From an uncultured Prevotellaceae bacterium (lineage in GTDB: Bacteria > Bacteroidota > Bacteroidia > Bacteroidales > Muribaculaceae): DNA of 64,000 nucleotides. Below the pieces are notes generated by a model. That model worked only from the letters and a program-made list of their open reading frames with translations, ran no database searches and was not told the DNA's origin. The position numbers and the translations under genes are program-made. Below, one piece after another: positions 32,019 through 42,400 of the stretch (position 1 is its first letter; each line of letters begins with the position of its first letter). The DNA is taken from the NCBI GenBank assembly GCA_900318535.1, contig ONKU01000012.1:1-64000 (forward strand), written 5' to 3'.

Positions 32019-32123
32019 TTATTTCATGCGTTTCTCGAACACGAACAGGCCGTCGCTGGGGTCGAACTGTTCGGGCATGTTCGGGTCGCAGTGATGCAAA
32101 TCCCGGATGCAGATCAGTTTGCC
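32019..32123 (-). pseudogene. Orphan gene tail ending FEKRMK
   Basis: Between two real genes an open stretch of 34 codons reads KLICIRDLHHCDPNM, PEQFDPSDGLFVFEKRMK and a stop at 32019-32021. It has ordinary coding composition but no start codon and no upstream body, and its left end merges into the last codons of the lipoprotein gene in another frame. I do not recognise the parent protein. It looks like the 3' end of a lost or transposed gene. Confidence 0.5.
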
Positions 32124-32485
32124 TTACCTAGGTAATCAAACAGATTGATGGTGCCGGTAACGGTGTCGATATCAAGGGTGGGGACGGACTCCACCATGCG
32201 GGTCTTGCCGCTGGCCTTATCGACATAAAAATTCACAAGTGCACCGGTATAGCTGCGGAAGATGACCTGGTATTCCGTCTCTGTCTCGTCTCCCATCGTG
32301 ACAGACATCATCGAAGGATTGTCCTCGGCAGCACTCCAGTCATATTCACTGTGGCAATAGTTGTTCACGCCCTCGTAGGCCATTTCGGCTGTGATTTCAG
32401 CGTGTTGATTCACTTCTGTTCTGTTCTTGTGGCATGAACAAAGCAGCAAGGCCATCAATGCAAAAATAATGACAATTTTCTTCAT
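32114..32485 (-). CDS. Small hypothetical lipoprotein
   Basis: 123 residues from MKKIVIIFALMALLLCSC, with a lipoprotein Cys at 18. The remainder is acidic with a beta-rich end (QVIFRSYTGALVNFYVDK...VTGTINLFDYLG). A TACCTTTG promoter at 32520-32513 puts the start at 32485 rather than at an upstream in-frame codon. Family not recognised. Confidence 0.65.
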   Translation of the reverse strand: MKKIVIIFALMALLLCSCHKNRTEVNQHAEITAEMAYEGVNNYCHSEYDWSAAEDNPSMMSVTMGDETETEYQVIFRSYTGALVNFYVDKASGKTRMVESVPTLDIDTVTGTINLFDYLGKAN

Positions 32486-32675
32486 AAATTGGATGTTATC
32501 TTTCTCGCAGGGCAAAGGTAGCATTTTTTTCGCCAAGCGACCAATTTCCTAAGAAATTATGCCGATTTCAGCGTTGTATTGAATTATAATTCTTAATTTT
32601 GCAGCAGTATTCATGTCGGCAGTTCAATCACTGCCCGCAAATTAACTCACAACATTTATTCAATTCAGTCACATT

Positions 32676-33188
32676 ATGAAGAAATCCATTTTTACCTTGA
32701 TGTTGATGCTTGTTTCTGCGTTCGTCCTTAATGCTCAGAGCCTGACAGACAAGCAGTGGGGTACAAAACTCGCCGATGAGGACGGCAAAGATGTGCTCGT
32801 GGCGTTGGCTTTTGATAAGAACGGGGCTTGCGAACTCCTCGTCGGTGCCGAGCATCAGATGAAAGAGGATGGTGTGCCCATCACCATCACGGGCAGTGTG
32901 AGTGTCCCCGGTACCTACACCCTGAATGGCAAAGACTTGACAATGAACCTCAATAAAGGTCAGGCCGAGGTGGATTTTGACTATGAAATCAAGGGCATGG
33001 ACGCCAAGACCAAGGCCAAGATGGATAAGCAAATCAGGGGCGAACTCAATGGCTTGAAAGGCGAATTCAAAAATACGATGCTTAACGGCATGCCCAAAAT
33101 GCACAACATGAAGATCGTCTCGCTCACCAGCAAGGAACTCATCCTCAAGATTGACAATGGACGTGAAATGCCGTTCTACGCATTGTAA
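32676..33188 (+). CDS. Secreted hypothetical protein, lipocalin-like in layout
   Basis: 170 residues with a Sec signal (cut after LNAQ near 21). It starts SLTDKQWGTKLADEDGK, then alternating strands (ITGSVSVPGTYTLNGKDLTMNL), a charged helical insert with many Lys (GMDAKTKAKMDKQ) and closing strands ELILKIDNGREMPFYAL. Small Bacteroidales proteins of this layout are often described as lipocalin-like; I cannot confirm this. Promoter TAATTTTG at 32594-32601. Confidence 0.6.
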   Translation: MKKSIFTLMLMLVSAFVLNAQSLTDKQWGTKLADEDGKDVLVALAFDKNGACELLVGAEHQMKEDGVPITITGSVSVPGTYTLNGKDLTMNLNKGQAEVDFDYEIKGMDAKTKAKMDKQIRGELNGLKGEFKNTMLNGMPKMHNMKIVSLTSKELILKIDNGREMPFYAL

Positions 33189-33210
33189 CGATTAACATTC
33201 ATCACCACAA

Positions 33211-33250
33211 CACGAAGGGTGCAGGCTGCCACAGTCCTGCACCCTTCGTG
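33211..33250. terminator. Intrinsic terminator with 15-base arms
   Basis: CACGAAGGGTGCAGG (33211-33225) pairs with CCTGCACCCTTCGTG (33236-33250), 22 bases past the stop at 33188. Confidence 0.85.
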
Positions 33251-33403
33251 ATGTTAATCATGGGTAAAAGGTGACGGCTCTTCTGATGTGTTTTTTCATG
33301 CTTGTTGAAGATTTCCTTCGGGCAATCTTGGGAATTTTGTACCTTTGTGAAATTGATTTTTGAGCATTGGTTGCTGATTGACTTCCGATAATGGGTTTGA
33401 GAA

Positions 33404-35725
33404 ATGAATACATTAAGAATTATGCTGGCTGCGACCTTGGTTTGCACCGCTTTTACTGGCAATGGCGTGATGAATGACCGTGTGTTTGACATAGTGGAAA
33501 AAGATGGCTACAACCTGGTCGTGCAACAGCATGGCCCGACGCTGGGCTATAGTCCCGACAGCGGGGTGGGAATCATCACTGTGGACGGGTCGGCATTCAA
33601 GGACCTGAACCGCAACGGCAAGCTTGAGCCCTACGAGGACTGGCGACTGCCAGCCAAGGAACGGGCGCGTGATTTGGCATCCAGACTCTCGATAGAGGAA
33701 TTTGCCGGATTGATGCTGTACAGCAGCCATCAGCCTGTGCCCCAAACGTCTGGAACGGTCTATGGGGGCAAATCCTTTAAGGATAGTGGCGCCCAACCGT
33801 GGGAATTGACCGACGTACAGCGTGCATTCCTCGAGAACGACAACGTGCGCGCCGTGCTGGTCACCAAGGTAGAGAGTCCTGCCACAGCAGCGCGATGGAA
33901 CAACAAGGTGCAAGCCCTTGTAGAGGGATTGGAGCACGGCATTCCCGCCAACAACAGCAGCGACCCGCGCAACGAGACCGCGACCGCCGATGAGTTCCTT
34001 GCGGGAGCAGGAGGGCAGATTTCGCTATGGCCGCGCCCCATCGGCATGGGCGCCATCATGGATCCGGAGCTGGTGCGGCGATTTGGCGAAATCGCTTCTC
34101 GTGAATATCGTGCGCTGGGCATCACCACAGCCCTTTCTCCACAGGTAGATCTCGCAACCGACCCGCGATGGCGCCGCAACCATGGATGTTTTGGCGAGGA
34201 TACGCAGTTGGTCACCGACTATGCCAAGGCTTACTGCGATGCGTTCCAGACCAGCCAAGGCGATGCACTCATTGCCGACGGCTGGGGCTACCACAGCGTC
34301 AATGCCATGATCAAGCATTGGCCTGGAGGTGGCTCGGAGGAGGGCGGCAGGGACTCGCACTACAGCTTCGGGCGATTTGCGGTCTATCCCGGAGGGATGT
34401 TCCAAACGCGCCTAGAGCCGTTCATCAATGGCGGCTTCCGATTGGATGGTCCAACGGGGTGCGCGAGTGCGACCATGTCGTTCTACACCGTGCCTTGGGG
34501 CATTGACCCCAGCGGCGACAATGTGGCGATGAGCTATAGCCGATACATCATCACTGAACTGTTGCGTGAGCGTTACGGCTTTGACGGCGTCGTGTGTACC
34601 GACTGGGTGGTGACGGGCGATTATCCCGCCGTCGACAAGCATTGGGGCAAGCCTTGGGGCGTGGAGCACCTCACGGTAGCCGAGCGTCACTACAGGGCAC
34701 TGCTGGCCGGCGTGGATCAGTTCGGCGGCAATCAGGACAAGGAACCCATTCTCGAAGCCTATCGCCTGTGGGCCAAGGACCACGGTGAGCAGAGCGCACG
34801 CGAGCGTTTCGAGGCGAGTGCCCGCAGGCTGCTGCTGAACAGTTTCCGTCTCGGACTGTTCGAGAATCCTTATGTGGACCCCGAGGAGGCGACACGCATT
34901 GTCGGCAACCCCGAGTTCATGCAGGCAGGATACGAGGCGCAGCTGCGCTCAATCGTCATGCTCAAGAACAACGACGGCTGCCTGCCCCTGGCGCCGAAAT
35001 CCCGCGTTTACCTCCCCAAGCGCCATTACCCGGCCATGACTGGTTTCTGGGGCGAGAAATACGAGGAGCACACCGACTATCCCATCCGCCGCGACCTGGT
35101 AGAACGCTATTTCACGGTAGTGGACGACCCCGCCGAGGCCGATTTTGCCCTGGTTGACATCGATGAACCGATGGGCGGCTTCGGCTACTCCAGGGCTGAC
35201 CTCGAAGCAGGCGGCAACGGCTACGTACCCATCAGCCTCCAATACCGTCCCTATACTGCCTCCAGTGCACGACAACCGAGCATTGCCGGCGGCGACCCCA
35301 AGGAACAGTTTACCGACCGCAGCTATCGCGGCAAGACTGTTACCACCCACAACGAGGCCGACCTCGACCTCGTCCTCGAAACCAGACGCCTGATGGGCGA
35401 CAAACCGGTGGTAGTGACCATCAACGCCAGCCGACCGCTCGTGCTTGCCGAACTAGAGCCGACGGCCGATGCCATACTGCTGTGTTTCGGCATACAGAAT
35501 CGAGCCAAACTCGACATCATCTCAGGCATGTTTGAGCCCCAAGGCCTGTTGCCGTTCCAGATGCCCGCCGATATGGAAACCGTCGAGCTCCAAAACGAAG
35601 ACGTGCCGCAAGACATGACACCTTATCGTGACAGCAATGGCCATCGGTATGATTTCGCCTTCGGCATGAACTGGAGCGGCACCATCAGCGACCACCGCAC
35701 CGCCCGTTATAAAAAAGCCAAATAA
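33404..35725 (+). CDS. Secreted glycoside hydrolase family 3 beta-glucosidase
   Basis: 773 residues with a signal peptide (1-22). GH3 N-terminal barrel (about 70-440): YEDWRLPAKERARDLASRL, WPRPIGMGA, LSPQVDLATDPRW, IKHWPGGGSEEGGRDSH and the nucleophile Asp in GFDGVVCTDWVVTGD. The second domain follows (RSIVMLKNNDGCLPL) with a C-terminal part near 560-750. It probably releases glucose or a related sugar from plant or host glycans in the periplasm. TACCTTTG promoter at 33340-33347. No SusC/D pair adjoins, so it is a stand-alone enzyme here. Confidence 0.85.
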   Translation: MNTLRIMLAATLVCTAFTGNGVMNDRVFDIVEKDGYNLVVQQHGPTLGYSPDSGVGIITVDGSAFKDLNRNGKLEPYEDWRLPAKERARDLASRLSIEEFAGLMLYSSHQPVPQTSGTVYGGKSFKDSGAQPWELTDVQRAFLENDNVRAVLVTKVESPATAARWNNKVQALVEGLEHGIPANNSSDPRNETATADEFLAGAGGQISLWPRPIGMGAIMDPELVRRFGEIASREYRALGITTALSPQVDLATDPRWRRNHGCFGEDTQLVTDYAKAYCDAFQTSQGDALIADGWGYHSVNAMIKHWPGGGSEEGGRDSHYSFGRFAVYPGGMFQTRLEPFINGGFRLDGPTGCASATMSFYTVPWGIDPSGDNVAMSYSRYIITELLRERYGFDGVVCTDWVVTGDYPAVDKHWGKPWGVEHLTVAERHYRALLAGVDQFGGNQDKEPILEAYRLWAKDHGEQSARERFEASARRLLLNSFRLGLFENPYVDPEEATRIVGNPEFMQAGYEAQLRSIVMLKNNDGCLPLAPKSRVYLPKRHYPAMTGFWGEKYEEHTDYPIRRDLVERYFTVVDDPAEADFALVDIDEPMGGFGYSRADLEAGGNGYVPISLQYRPYTASSARQPSIAGGDPKEQFTDRSYRGKTVTTHNEADLDLVLETRRLMGDKPVVVTINASRPLVLAELEPTADAILLCFGIQNRAKLDIISGMFEPQGLLPFQMPADMETVELQNEDVPQDMTPYRDSNGHRYDFAFGMNWSGTISDHRTARYKKAK

Positions 35726-35788
35726 CAAGATTAACCCAAAAGGCAGTGTGTCATCAATCCCCCCAATACATTTGCAGATTGAATCACA

Positions 35789-35825
35789 GTTCCGCAGGTG
35801 GAGAAAAATAGTCCACCTGCGGAAC
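35789..35825. terminator. Hairpin GTTCCGCAGGTGGA/TCCACCTGCGGAAC
   Basis: Fourteen-base arms in the short gap between the convergent glucosidase and TonB-receptor genes. It shares CCACCTGCGGAAC with the hairpin at 2810-2848. Confidence 0.75.
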
Positions 35826-35862
35826 GTGCGAATAACTGTACACTGTCAGAGCGACAGGATAA

Positions 35863-37962
35863 TCAGAACTCGAGGGGAATGGTGAGCTTGAAGATGATGT
35901 TGCGGCCCATGTTCAAGACACCCTGGCGACCTGTGACGGGATTGATGTCGGCATATTTGAGACGGCTCAGGTGGCTCTGATAAGCCTTATTGGTGAGGTT
36001 GGTCCCCATGATGCTCAGGCAGGCTACACGCTGTCCCTTGCACATGATGTCGGTGCCGATGGCGGCATTCAACAGGCAATAGGCCGGCGTGGCGGTTTCG
36101 GTGTCATCGGCGCGGTAGTAGTGGTCCTGCTTGAAGTTATAGTCCACGCCCAGCGAGACAAAGGCGTTGTTCAGCACGCGACCGTCGTGCAGGATTTCCC
36201 ACTTGATATCGGATTGCCAACGCGGTGCCGGCGTGAAGGGCAGATACTTCGATTCCTCGGGCTGATGCAGCTGCACGGCATTGACCAGGGCAAAACTGGT
36301 GCCCAAGTGCAGGAAGTGCCAGGGATGGATGTCAAGTGCCACCTCGCCGCCCAGTAACTGAGCATCACCGCTGTCGTAGCGATAGGTCATGAATTCATCG
36401 TCGATGACCATGCCCGTGCGATGGATGAAGATGTAGTTGTCGATGCGGTTGCTGAACAGTGACAGCTGTGCATCCAGCCATGACGTGGTCAATTCGGCTC
36501 CGAGGTCAAACTGCAGGCTGAACTCGGGCTTGAGGTCGCGGTTGCCCACCTCGTAGCGCAGCGAGCCCTCGTGCACGCCGTTGCTGGCCAACTCGCTGAT
36601 GTTAGGGGCGCGGAAACCGCGGGCCGCATTGGCCCTCAGGTCCAGATGCTCGGTGGCGTGCCACACGGCGCCCACACTGGCGGTAAAGCCGTTGAAATCG
36701 CGTTTGAAGGCATGGAAGCGCAGGGCGCCGTCATCCATCAGCTCGCGGCTGTCGAGATGGCGGTTGTCAAAGCGCAGACCGCCGTTCAGGGCCCAGCTGC
36801 CGACGTTGGCCGTCGTTGTGACGAAGGCACCGAAGTCAAACAGGCTGTAGTCGGGAATCAGGTACTCGTCGCCCTCGTTGAGCGAGCGTTGCCACATGCC
36901 GCTCACGCCACTGGTGATGCGCCAATCTTCTCCCAGACGCCGCGTCACGTAGTGGACGTTGTAGTTGACTGTGTGCAGTTTGAGGTAAAGCCCGTATTCG
37001 TCGGGCTCCTCAAATTCCTGTCGGCGGTTCTGCTGGTAGGCCAGTACGGCATTGAGCCTGCCGTCGCCCAGATAGAAGGCGTTGTCAAGCACCGCCTTGT
37101 AGTGATACACCTGCTGGTAGGGTAGGCCGTGGTGATAGGTCTTGGCGTCGGCATAGGGCTGCTCCAGTTCGCCCGTCAGCGGGTCGCGCTCACCCTCGGC
37201 GATGCTGGGCGTGAGGTGGAAATAGGAGCCAATCAGGCGCGTGTGGCCCCATTCCTTGTTGATGCCGAGCATACCCGACAGGGCACGCTCGCGGAACTGC
37301 GTGTTGGGCACATAACCGTCTCCCGGGGTCTTGTAGGCGTGGGCGAACTTGTCGCCGTAGCGGATGTTCCATGCCAGGCCCTGCTTGTTGCCGCCGTAGT
37401 TGAACGAGTAGTTTACAAGGCCGCTGTTGGTGTGGTATTCGGTGTTCACATTCAGGCGCATCTTGCCCAGCGGCACCACGGGGTCGGTGTTGAGCTTGAG
37501 GACTCCCGCCAGGGCGTCTGAGCCGTAGAGCAGACTCGCGGGACCCTTGAGCACTTCGACTGAGCTCACGGCGTTGCCGTCAATCTCCACGCCGTGTTCG
37601 TCGCCCCACTGTTGCCCCTCCTGGCGCACGCCGTCGGCCACGACAACCACACGGTTATAACCCAGTCCGCGGATGACGGGCTTGGAAATGCCGCTACCGG
37701 TGCTCACCTGCGACACGCCGGGCAGTTTGGCCACTGCATCAACGATGTTGGTGGCAGGGGTCATGCGCAGGCTGTTACGGTCAACGATACCCGCAGGCAT
37801 CGACATGTCCTGCATCTTCACGGCACCGGTCGGACCGGTGACGACCACTTGTTTGAGTTCTATGTGGCGAAAGAACACGTCGGTCGAGTCGAGCACGACC
37901 GCTTCTTGCGCTGCCATCGTGCACGTGCACGCCAGCAGCAGAATCGATAGATATGATTTCAT
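35863..37962 (-). CDS. TonB-dependent outer-membrane receptor, probably for a metal
   Basis: 699 residues. Signal peptide (1-18), a TonB-box-like VVVTG near 39-43, plug domain with LPGVSQVSTGSGISKPVIRG, VVVVADGVRQEGQQWGDEHG and VEVLKGPASLLYGSDALAGV, then a beta barrel closing with KLTIPLEF. The Gly-Asp-Glu-His-Gly stretch and a His/Asp-rich barrel loop resemble ZnuD-like zinc receptors. The neighbour upstream is a His/Cys-rich protein, which supports metal uptake; the metal itself is inferred. It lacks the N-terminal regulatory domain of SusC receptors. Confidence 0.8.
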   Translation of the reverse strand: MKSYLSILLLACTCTMAAQEAVVLDSTDVFFRHIELKQVVVTGPTGAVKMQDMSMPAGIVDRNSLRMTPATNIVDAVAKLPGVSQVSTGSGISKPVIRGLGYNRVVVVADGVRQEGQQWGDEHGVEIDGNAVSSVEVLKGPASLLYGSDALAGVLKLNTDPVVPLGKMRLNVNTEYHTNSGLVNYSFNYGGNKQGLAWNIRYGDKFAHAYKTPGDGYVPNTQFRERALSGMLGINKEWGHTRLIGSYFHLTPSIAEGERDPLTGELEQPYADAKTYHHGLPYQQVYHYKAVLDNAFYLGDGRLNAVLAYQQNRRQEFEEPDEYGLYLKLHTVNYNVHYVTRRLGEDWRITSGVSGMWQRSLNEGDEYLIPDYSLFDFGAFVTTTANVGSWALNGGLRFDNRHLDSRELMDDGALRFHAFKRDFNGFTASVGAVWHATEHLDLRANAARGFRAPNISELASNGVHEGSLRYEVGNRDLKPEFSLQFDLGAELTTSWLDAQLSLFSNRIDNYIFIHRTGMVIDDEFMTYRYDSGDAQLLGGEVALDIHPWHFLHLGTSFALVNAVQLHQPEESKYLPFTPAPRWQSDIKWEILHDGRVLNNAFVSLGVDYNFKQDHYYRADDTETATPAYCLLNAAIGTDIMCKGQRVACLSIMGTNLTNKAYQSHLSRLKYADINPVTGRQGVLNMGRNIIFKLTIPLEF

Positions 37963-38042
37963 GCTGTGATTCTTTAGTGATAAAAAGGGATGTTGATAGG
38001 GCCGGATAATCGGTCATCGACTATCTGGCAAGAAATGATGAA

Positions 38043-38417
38043 TCACAGTATCGACGGGGGAGCACGCAGCGACGGCTGGGCCACGGCCCTGGCGACAGGC
38101 TCGGTGGCCAGGAAATACTCCAGATGGGCTGCAACTTGCTTCACCACATGGCTGATTACCGTGCGGGGAACATCAATCTGTGTGCTCAGGAATCGGCACG
38201 ACAGGCACTCATCAATGTGATGGTTGCCTGCTGTGATGTGACCTGAATGGTGAACCGCAGTTTGGCATTGGTCACAATCGACAGCCCTGGAGAAATCGTT
38301 GATGGAATGCACATGGAGCGAAGCAAGCAATACCATCGGCACATATACCGACAGCATAATCCACGCAAACCATCGTTGCTTGCGAGTGATGCCGTTATGT
38401 ATTGACTTGCCGCTCAT
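38043..38417 (-). CDS. Membrane-anchored His/Cys-rich protein, partner of the metal receptor
   Basis: 124 residues: one membrane segment (near 15-35), then a periplasmic part with possible metal ligands LHVHS, CDQCQTAVHHSGH, NHHIDECLSC. The start at 38417 is an ATG lying six bases after a TACCTTTG promoter (38431-38424), so the message is nearly leaderless. It sits 80 bases upstream of the TonB receptor in one operon. A similar His/Cys-rich small protein often precedes cation receptors in Bacteroidota. Likely role: binding or sensing of zinc or another soft metal. Confidence 0.65.
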   Translation of the reverse strand: MSGKSIHNGITRKQRWFAWIMLSVYVPMVLLASLHVHSINDFSRAVDCDQCQTAVHHSGHITAGNHHIDECLSCRFLSTQIDVPRTVISHVVKQVAAHLEYFLATEPVARAVAQPSLRAPPSIL

Positions 38418-38644
38418 GCGCCGCAAAGGTAGTAATATTTCTCAATAAACAAAATCCTAAACTGGAAAAAACAGACTCCATGAAGAGCAGGATTGTCGCA
38501 ATAATTTGACCCGTTTCTCGTTATAAATATGAGTCTTATTGATAGAAACCCAATTCAGATATACAATGGAAAATCATTAACCCCAAAATAGTGAGCAGGT
38601 CAATGGCTCACGAAACTTAAGTCTCATTCTAAACTTTTTAGGAC

Positions 38645-39343
38645 ATGTTAAAGGAACTATTCATTGCCATGCTCATGGGCATGATGACCCTGGGTGCCAT
38701 GGCTCAAGGGGGTAAATTCACTGTGAAAGGTACGTTTGAGGGCCGCAAAGACTCGGTTACCCTCGAAGTGGTGGATGTTAACAGCTGGGAAACCATTGCC
38801 AAGGAAACGCGCGCCATCACGGGTGAGGAACATGAACTCACCATCGACCTGAAGGATGCTGGATTGCTCTCTGTCACCGACGTGAAAGGGCTTACCACGG
38901 TACTTCCTGCTATTCCAGGGGAGACGCTCCTTTTTTATCAAAACGACCACAAGGTCACCCACTTGGGCGGCTCACAATTCTATGTGGACTATGACGAAGC
39001 ACAGCAAATCATTGGCCCGATTCTGCTTGGCATCAATGAGTGCAATAAGCATCTGAGTGGTGAATTCGGGCCGTTATATGGTGATGAATATGATCTATAT
39101 AGCAAGTTGTACATCAAGCTAGTCAATGAAGTGCTGATTCCTGTAGTGCACAACTATATCAAGGCCCACCCCGACCAGGATGCAGCAGCAGCGCTGATAT
39201 TTCTCTTCGCTTTTGATACCAAGGAAATAGAGAGAGCCGCAGCCATGCTGACCGAACGCGCTCGCAACAGCGTGGCAGCAAACCTCTATAAGGCGGTCAA
39301 CCGGGAGACAGTCGTCCGTAACGTCGAGAGACCAGCGGAATGA
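38645..39343 (+). CDS. Secreted DUF4369-like protein without a thioredoxin domain
   Basis: 232 residues with a signal peptide ending GAMAQ near 20. Residues 24-110 resemble the beta-sandwich DUF4369 domain (FTVKGTFEGRKDSVTLEVVD...LLSVTDVKGLTTVLPAIPGETLLFY) that usually precedes a TlpA/thioredoxin domain. Here the C-terminal half is helical and no CxxC is present, so it cannot act in thiol exchange. No TAnnTTTG promoter is evident upstream. Role unknown. Confidence 0.6.
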   Translation: MLKELFIAMLMGMMTLGAMAQGGKFTVKGTFEGRKDSVTLEVVDVNSWETIAKETRAITGEEHELTIDLKDAGLLSVTDVKGLTTVLPAIPGETLLFYQNDHKVTHLGGSQFYVDYDEAQQIIGPILLGINECNKHLSGEFGPLYGDEYDLYSKLYIKLVNEVLIPVVHNYIKAHPDQDAAAALIFLFAFDTKEIERAAAMLTERARNSVAANLYKAVNRETVVRNVERPAE

Positions 39344-39365
39344 AACATCAACAAATAAAACAAAT

Positions 39366-39395
39366 CCGAGCGCACCTTTTTAGGGGTGCGCTCGG
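39366..39395. terminator. Hairpin CCGAGCGCACC/GGTGCGCTCGG
   Basis: Eleven-base arms 23 bases past the stop at 39343, followed by TCTAATAAAT rather than a clean T run. Confidence 0.7.
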
Positions 39396-39420
39396 TCTAA
39401 TAAATACGCGGTATCTAAAG

Positions 39421-39449
39421 TTACCGGTTGAGGGGCTCCTGCAGGATGA
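39421..39449 (-). repeat. Duplicate of the 3' end of the cupin gene
   Basis: Twenty-nine bases match the last codons and stop of the cupin gene at 42881-42909 with one difference; read on the minus strand they give ILQEPLNR and a stop. There is no cupin body here. Confidence 0.6.
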
Positions 39450-39469
39450 AGTGGAGCTCCTAATGGCTC

Positions 39470-42400
39470 TTACTTGATGAAGATCTTCTTGCCGTTAACG
39501 ATATAGAAGCCCTTAAGATTCGATGTGCTGCTCACGCGGCGGCCGTCGATTGTGAAGATGCCGTTTTGAGTGGCAGTCTCGTCACTTTGCACACTAACGA
39601 TTCCACTGTCGTTGTCGTCAACAATACGGATGTTGTCGAAGAACACAGCATCACCCCACGTTGTGATGGTGCCGCTCATCCAGTCTTCGGTCGACGGATT
39701 AACGAACGTTGCAGTAAAGGCCAGTCTCGAGTAGCGGGCATCCTTGATGTCGTTGAGCGGTATCGCTATGGTGTTCCACTCGTCGCTGAGCGTCACTTCC
39801 TGCAACAGGACGGGTTCGCCAGCAAGTGTGGCACCCTTGATCTGAAGCGTTTCAACACCATTACCCTTCACGTCGATATAGAGCACGGGATTGGAAGCGT
39901 CCTGCAGTGCCAACTTGCCTGATGTCAGCGTGAAGTCTCCCGTAAACCAAGTTGTGGTCATGGCCAATCCGTAACCATCACCGTCCGAAGCCTGGTCCAC
40001 GACATACAGGGCAGCATTGCTGTCCTTTTCCCACAAGTAGGAAACATCTCCATCGGCAAAGTTCTCCTCGAAGGGCAGAGTGTAGGGCGCACCTGTGAGT
40101 AACGTCACACTGACGGGATAGCCCTCACCAGCCTCGTTGACAGGCTTGACGCCCCAGGTGGTGAACTGCTGCTCGCCCTCGTCGGTGTTGTACTCAAGGG
40201 TATAGTGGTCTGCACCCGTCACGCTGCCAAGAACATCGGTAAAGTCATAGCTCCAACCGTTGAACTCGGTGGCCAGAATCTGATACTCCACATCATCGGG
40301 ATTCAGATAGTAGCCGTTGGCGCCCTCGGTGACCATAGGCCAACTGAACTCGACGCTGGTACCGTTGTCTGCAGCCTGCACGCCGTAGAAGCTGCCGGGT
40401 GCGTCTTGACCGATCCATACCTTCACCTTATTGCTCGGGAGACCCATGCCTGAGGCATTGTAAGCTATCACTTGATAGGTGTAGTAGTTGGGGGTCTCGA
40501 CCGTGGTGGTTATCTCGACTGTCGCACCGGGCGCAACATTTTCCTCAGTAGCTACGACCACGCCGTCGCACAGCAGCTCAATCTTCGTTAGATTCTCGGT
40601 TAAAGCCGTGCCGTTGATAGCCTCCGACGGTGCGGTAAATGTCACATTTGCCAGTTTGGCGCCCAGCTCGCCTGGAACTACTGCCAGGTCGCTGACAGCG
40701 GCAGGAGCTGTAGGCTCTGCACCCTTTTCGATGACTAGTTTGTCAGCGAATAAGTCATAAGAGTACATATCGCTGAGGCAATGGATAGCGACAAAATACA
40801 GTCCGCTTTCATCGGCCGTGAAGCTGCCTTCAAAGTCAGTGGCTTCGTCGGCCTGGAAGGCCGTTGCGGGTATGACGGTCATGGTGAGGGCATCGGGTGT
40901 GCCCTGACGGCCAGCCAGCACCTCAAAGCGTTCGGCTGCATATCCGGTGTGAGCCGTAAACGTCACTTTATAGTTATTGCCGGCTTCAGCCCTGACGGGC
41001 ATCAGCACCAGATAGTCGTCGGCGTCGTCATTGTATCCGAGAGGATATATCAATCCGTTCTCGTAGTCATTCCATTCCCATGTGTTGCCGTCACCATTGG
41101 CATCAATGACGTTCAGCATGTTGAGCACACTCGGGTCAGTAAATTCAACGGTATAGGGAATATCCTGAGCCTCGAAGAAGAAAACGGTGAGCATCGGCGA
41201 CTTCTGTCCTCTTCCGTTCTCATTGTAGGCAATGGCGGTGTAAGTGTGATTACCGATGGTCATGCCTTCATCCTCAAACTGCACAGCGGCTCCAGGAGTG
41301 ATATCCTCCAGCGTCTTCACCACCGCACCGTCGCGCAGCACCTCAATCTTCGTCAGGTTAGTTGTCAGTGCCGAGCCGTCGAAGGCCATGTCGGGAGCCG
41401 TAAGGCTGACGGTAGCCTTCAGCGCGTCGGCATCCTGAACCACCTGCAAGTCTGTAATGGCAGCAGGGGCATTGTCGGCAGCGCCTTCCTCGATGACGAA
41501 GTTGTCAACATACAGTGAATAGCCTCCAGCCACGCTGATGTCGTGGATGCCGAAATAGTAGTAGCCTGTCTCGTCCACAGTCAGTCTGTCGTTCTCTAAC
41601 GTGACCGCACCCAATGACTCGACATCGACAGCAGCAATGGCATCCTGCGTCAATGCTTCTGGAGAGGGACTCATGCCCATTTTGAGTTCGATGGTCTTTT
41701 CAGCATCATCGGTGTTCTTCCACGTGTCGAAGGCCACATAGTAGTTCTTGCCAGCCTCCAGCTTGATGGCGGGCGAGATCAGCCAGTCGTCGGCATCATT
41801 GTCATAGCTGCCGAAGTGTGAGAACTTCCCGTCGAATGGATACCATGTGCTGTCGTCTTCATTGCCATCAACAATGGTGAACGACTTTTGGTCGCCCATC
41901 GTCGTGAAGTCGTTGACATAGGGCAGCACATCTACCTGTGTGACGATGTTAATCGGCTTATACACCGTCAGGGCATCGCCGAAGATGGCATATTCATTGT
42001 TGTCACTCCAGAACAGGCCGATAAAGTAGTTCTCGGCTCCCATCTTGAACTCTGTCGTACCTTCCAGCGTCAGGCTGCCATCGTCGCCAATGGTGAAGGT
42101 AAAGCCGTCAGCATGACTGTCTGCTGGCTCAATGGTGCCGTCACCAATGCCGTGAGCCCAACGCAGATTGATGGAGGCATTGTACTCCTCGGAATAAGAC
42201 ACGGGCTGGTTGGCAGCGACTTTAATCTCGTTGCCGACCTTTGTGCCCTTCACCCAATAGCCTCGCTGATAGCCGTAGATGAGGTCTTTGAAGTACACCG
42301 TTCCGTCACTGCACTCCACAACCTCAATCGTGCCGTCCTGGGCCTCATAGTACAGGAACATGCCGTCACCGTAATCCTCACCAAGCATTCCCTGACCAGT

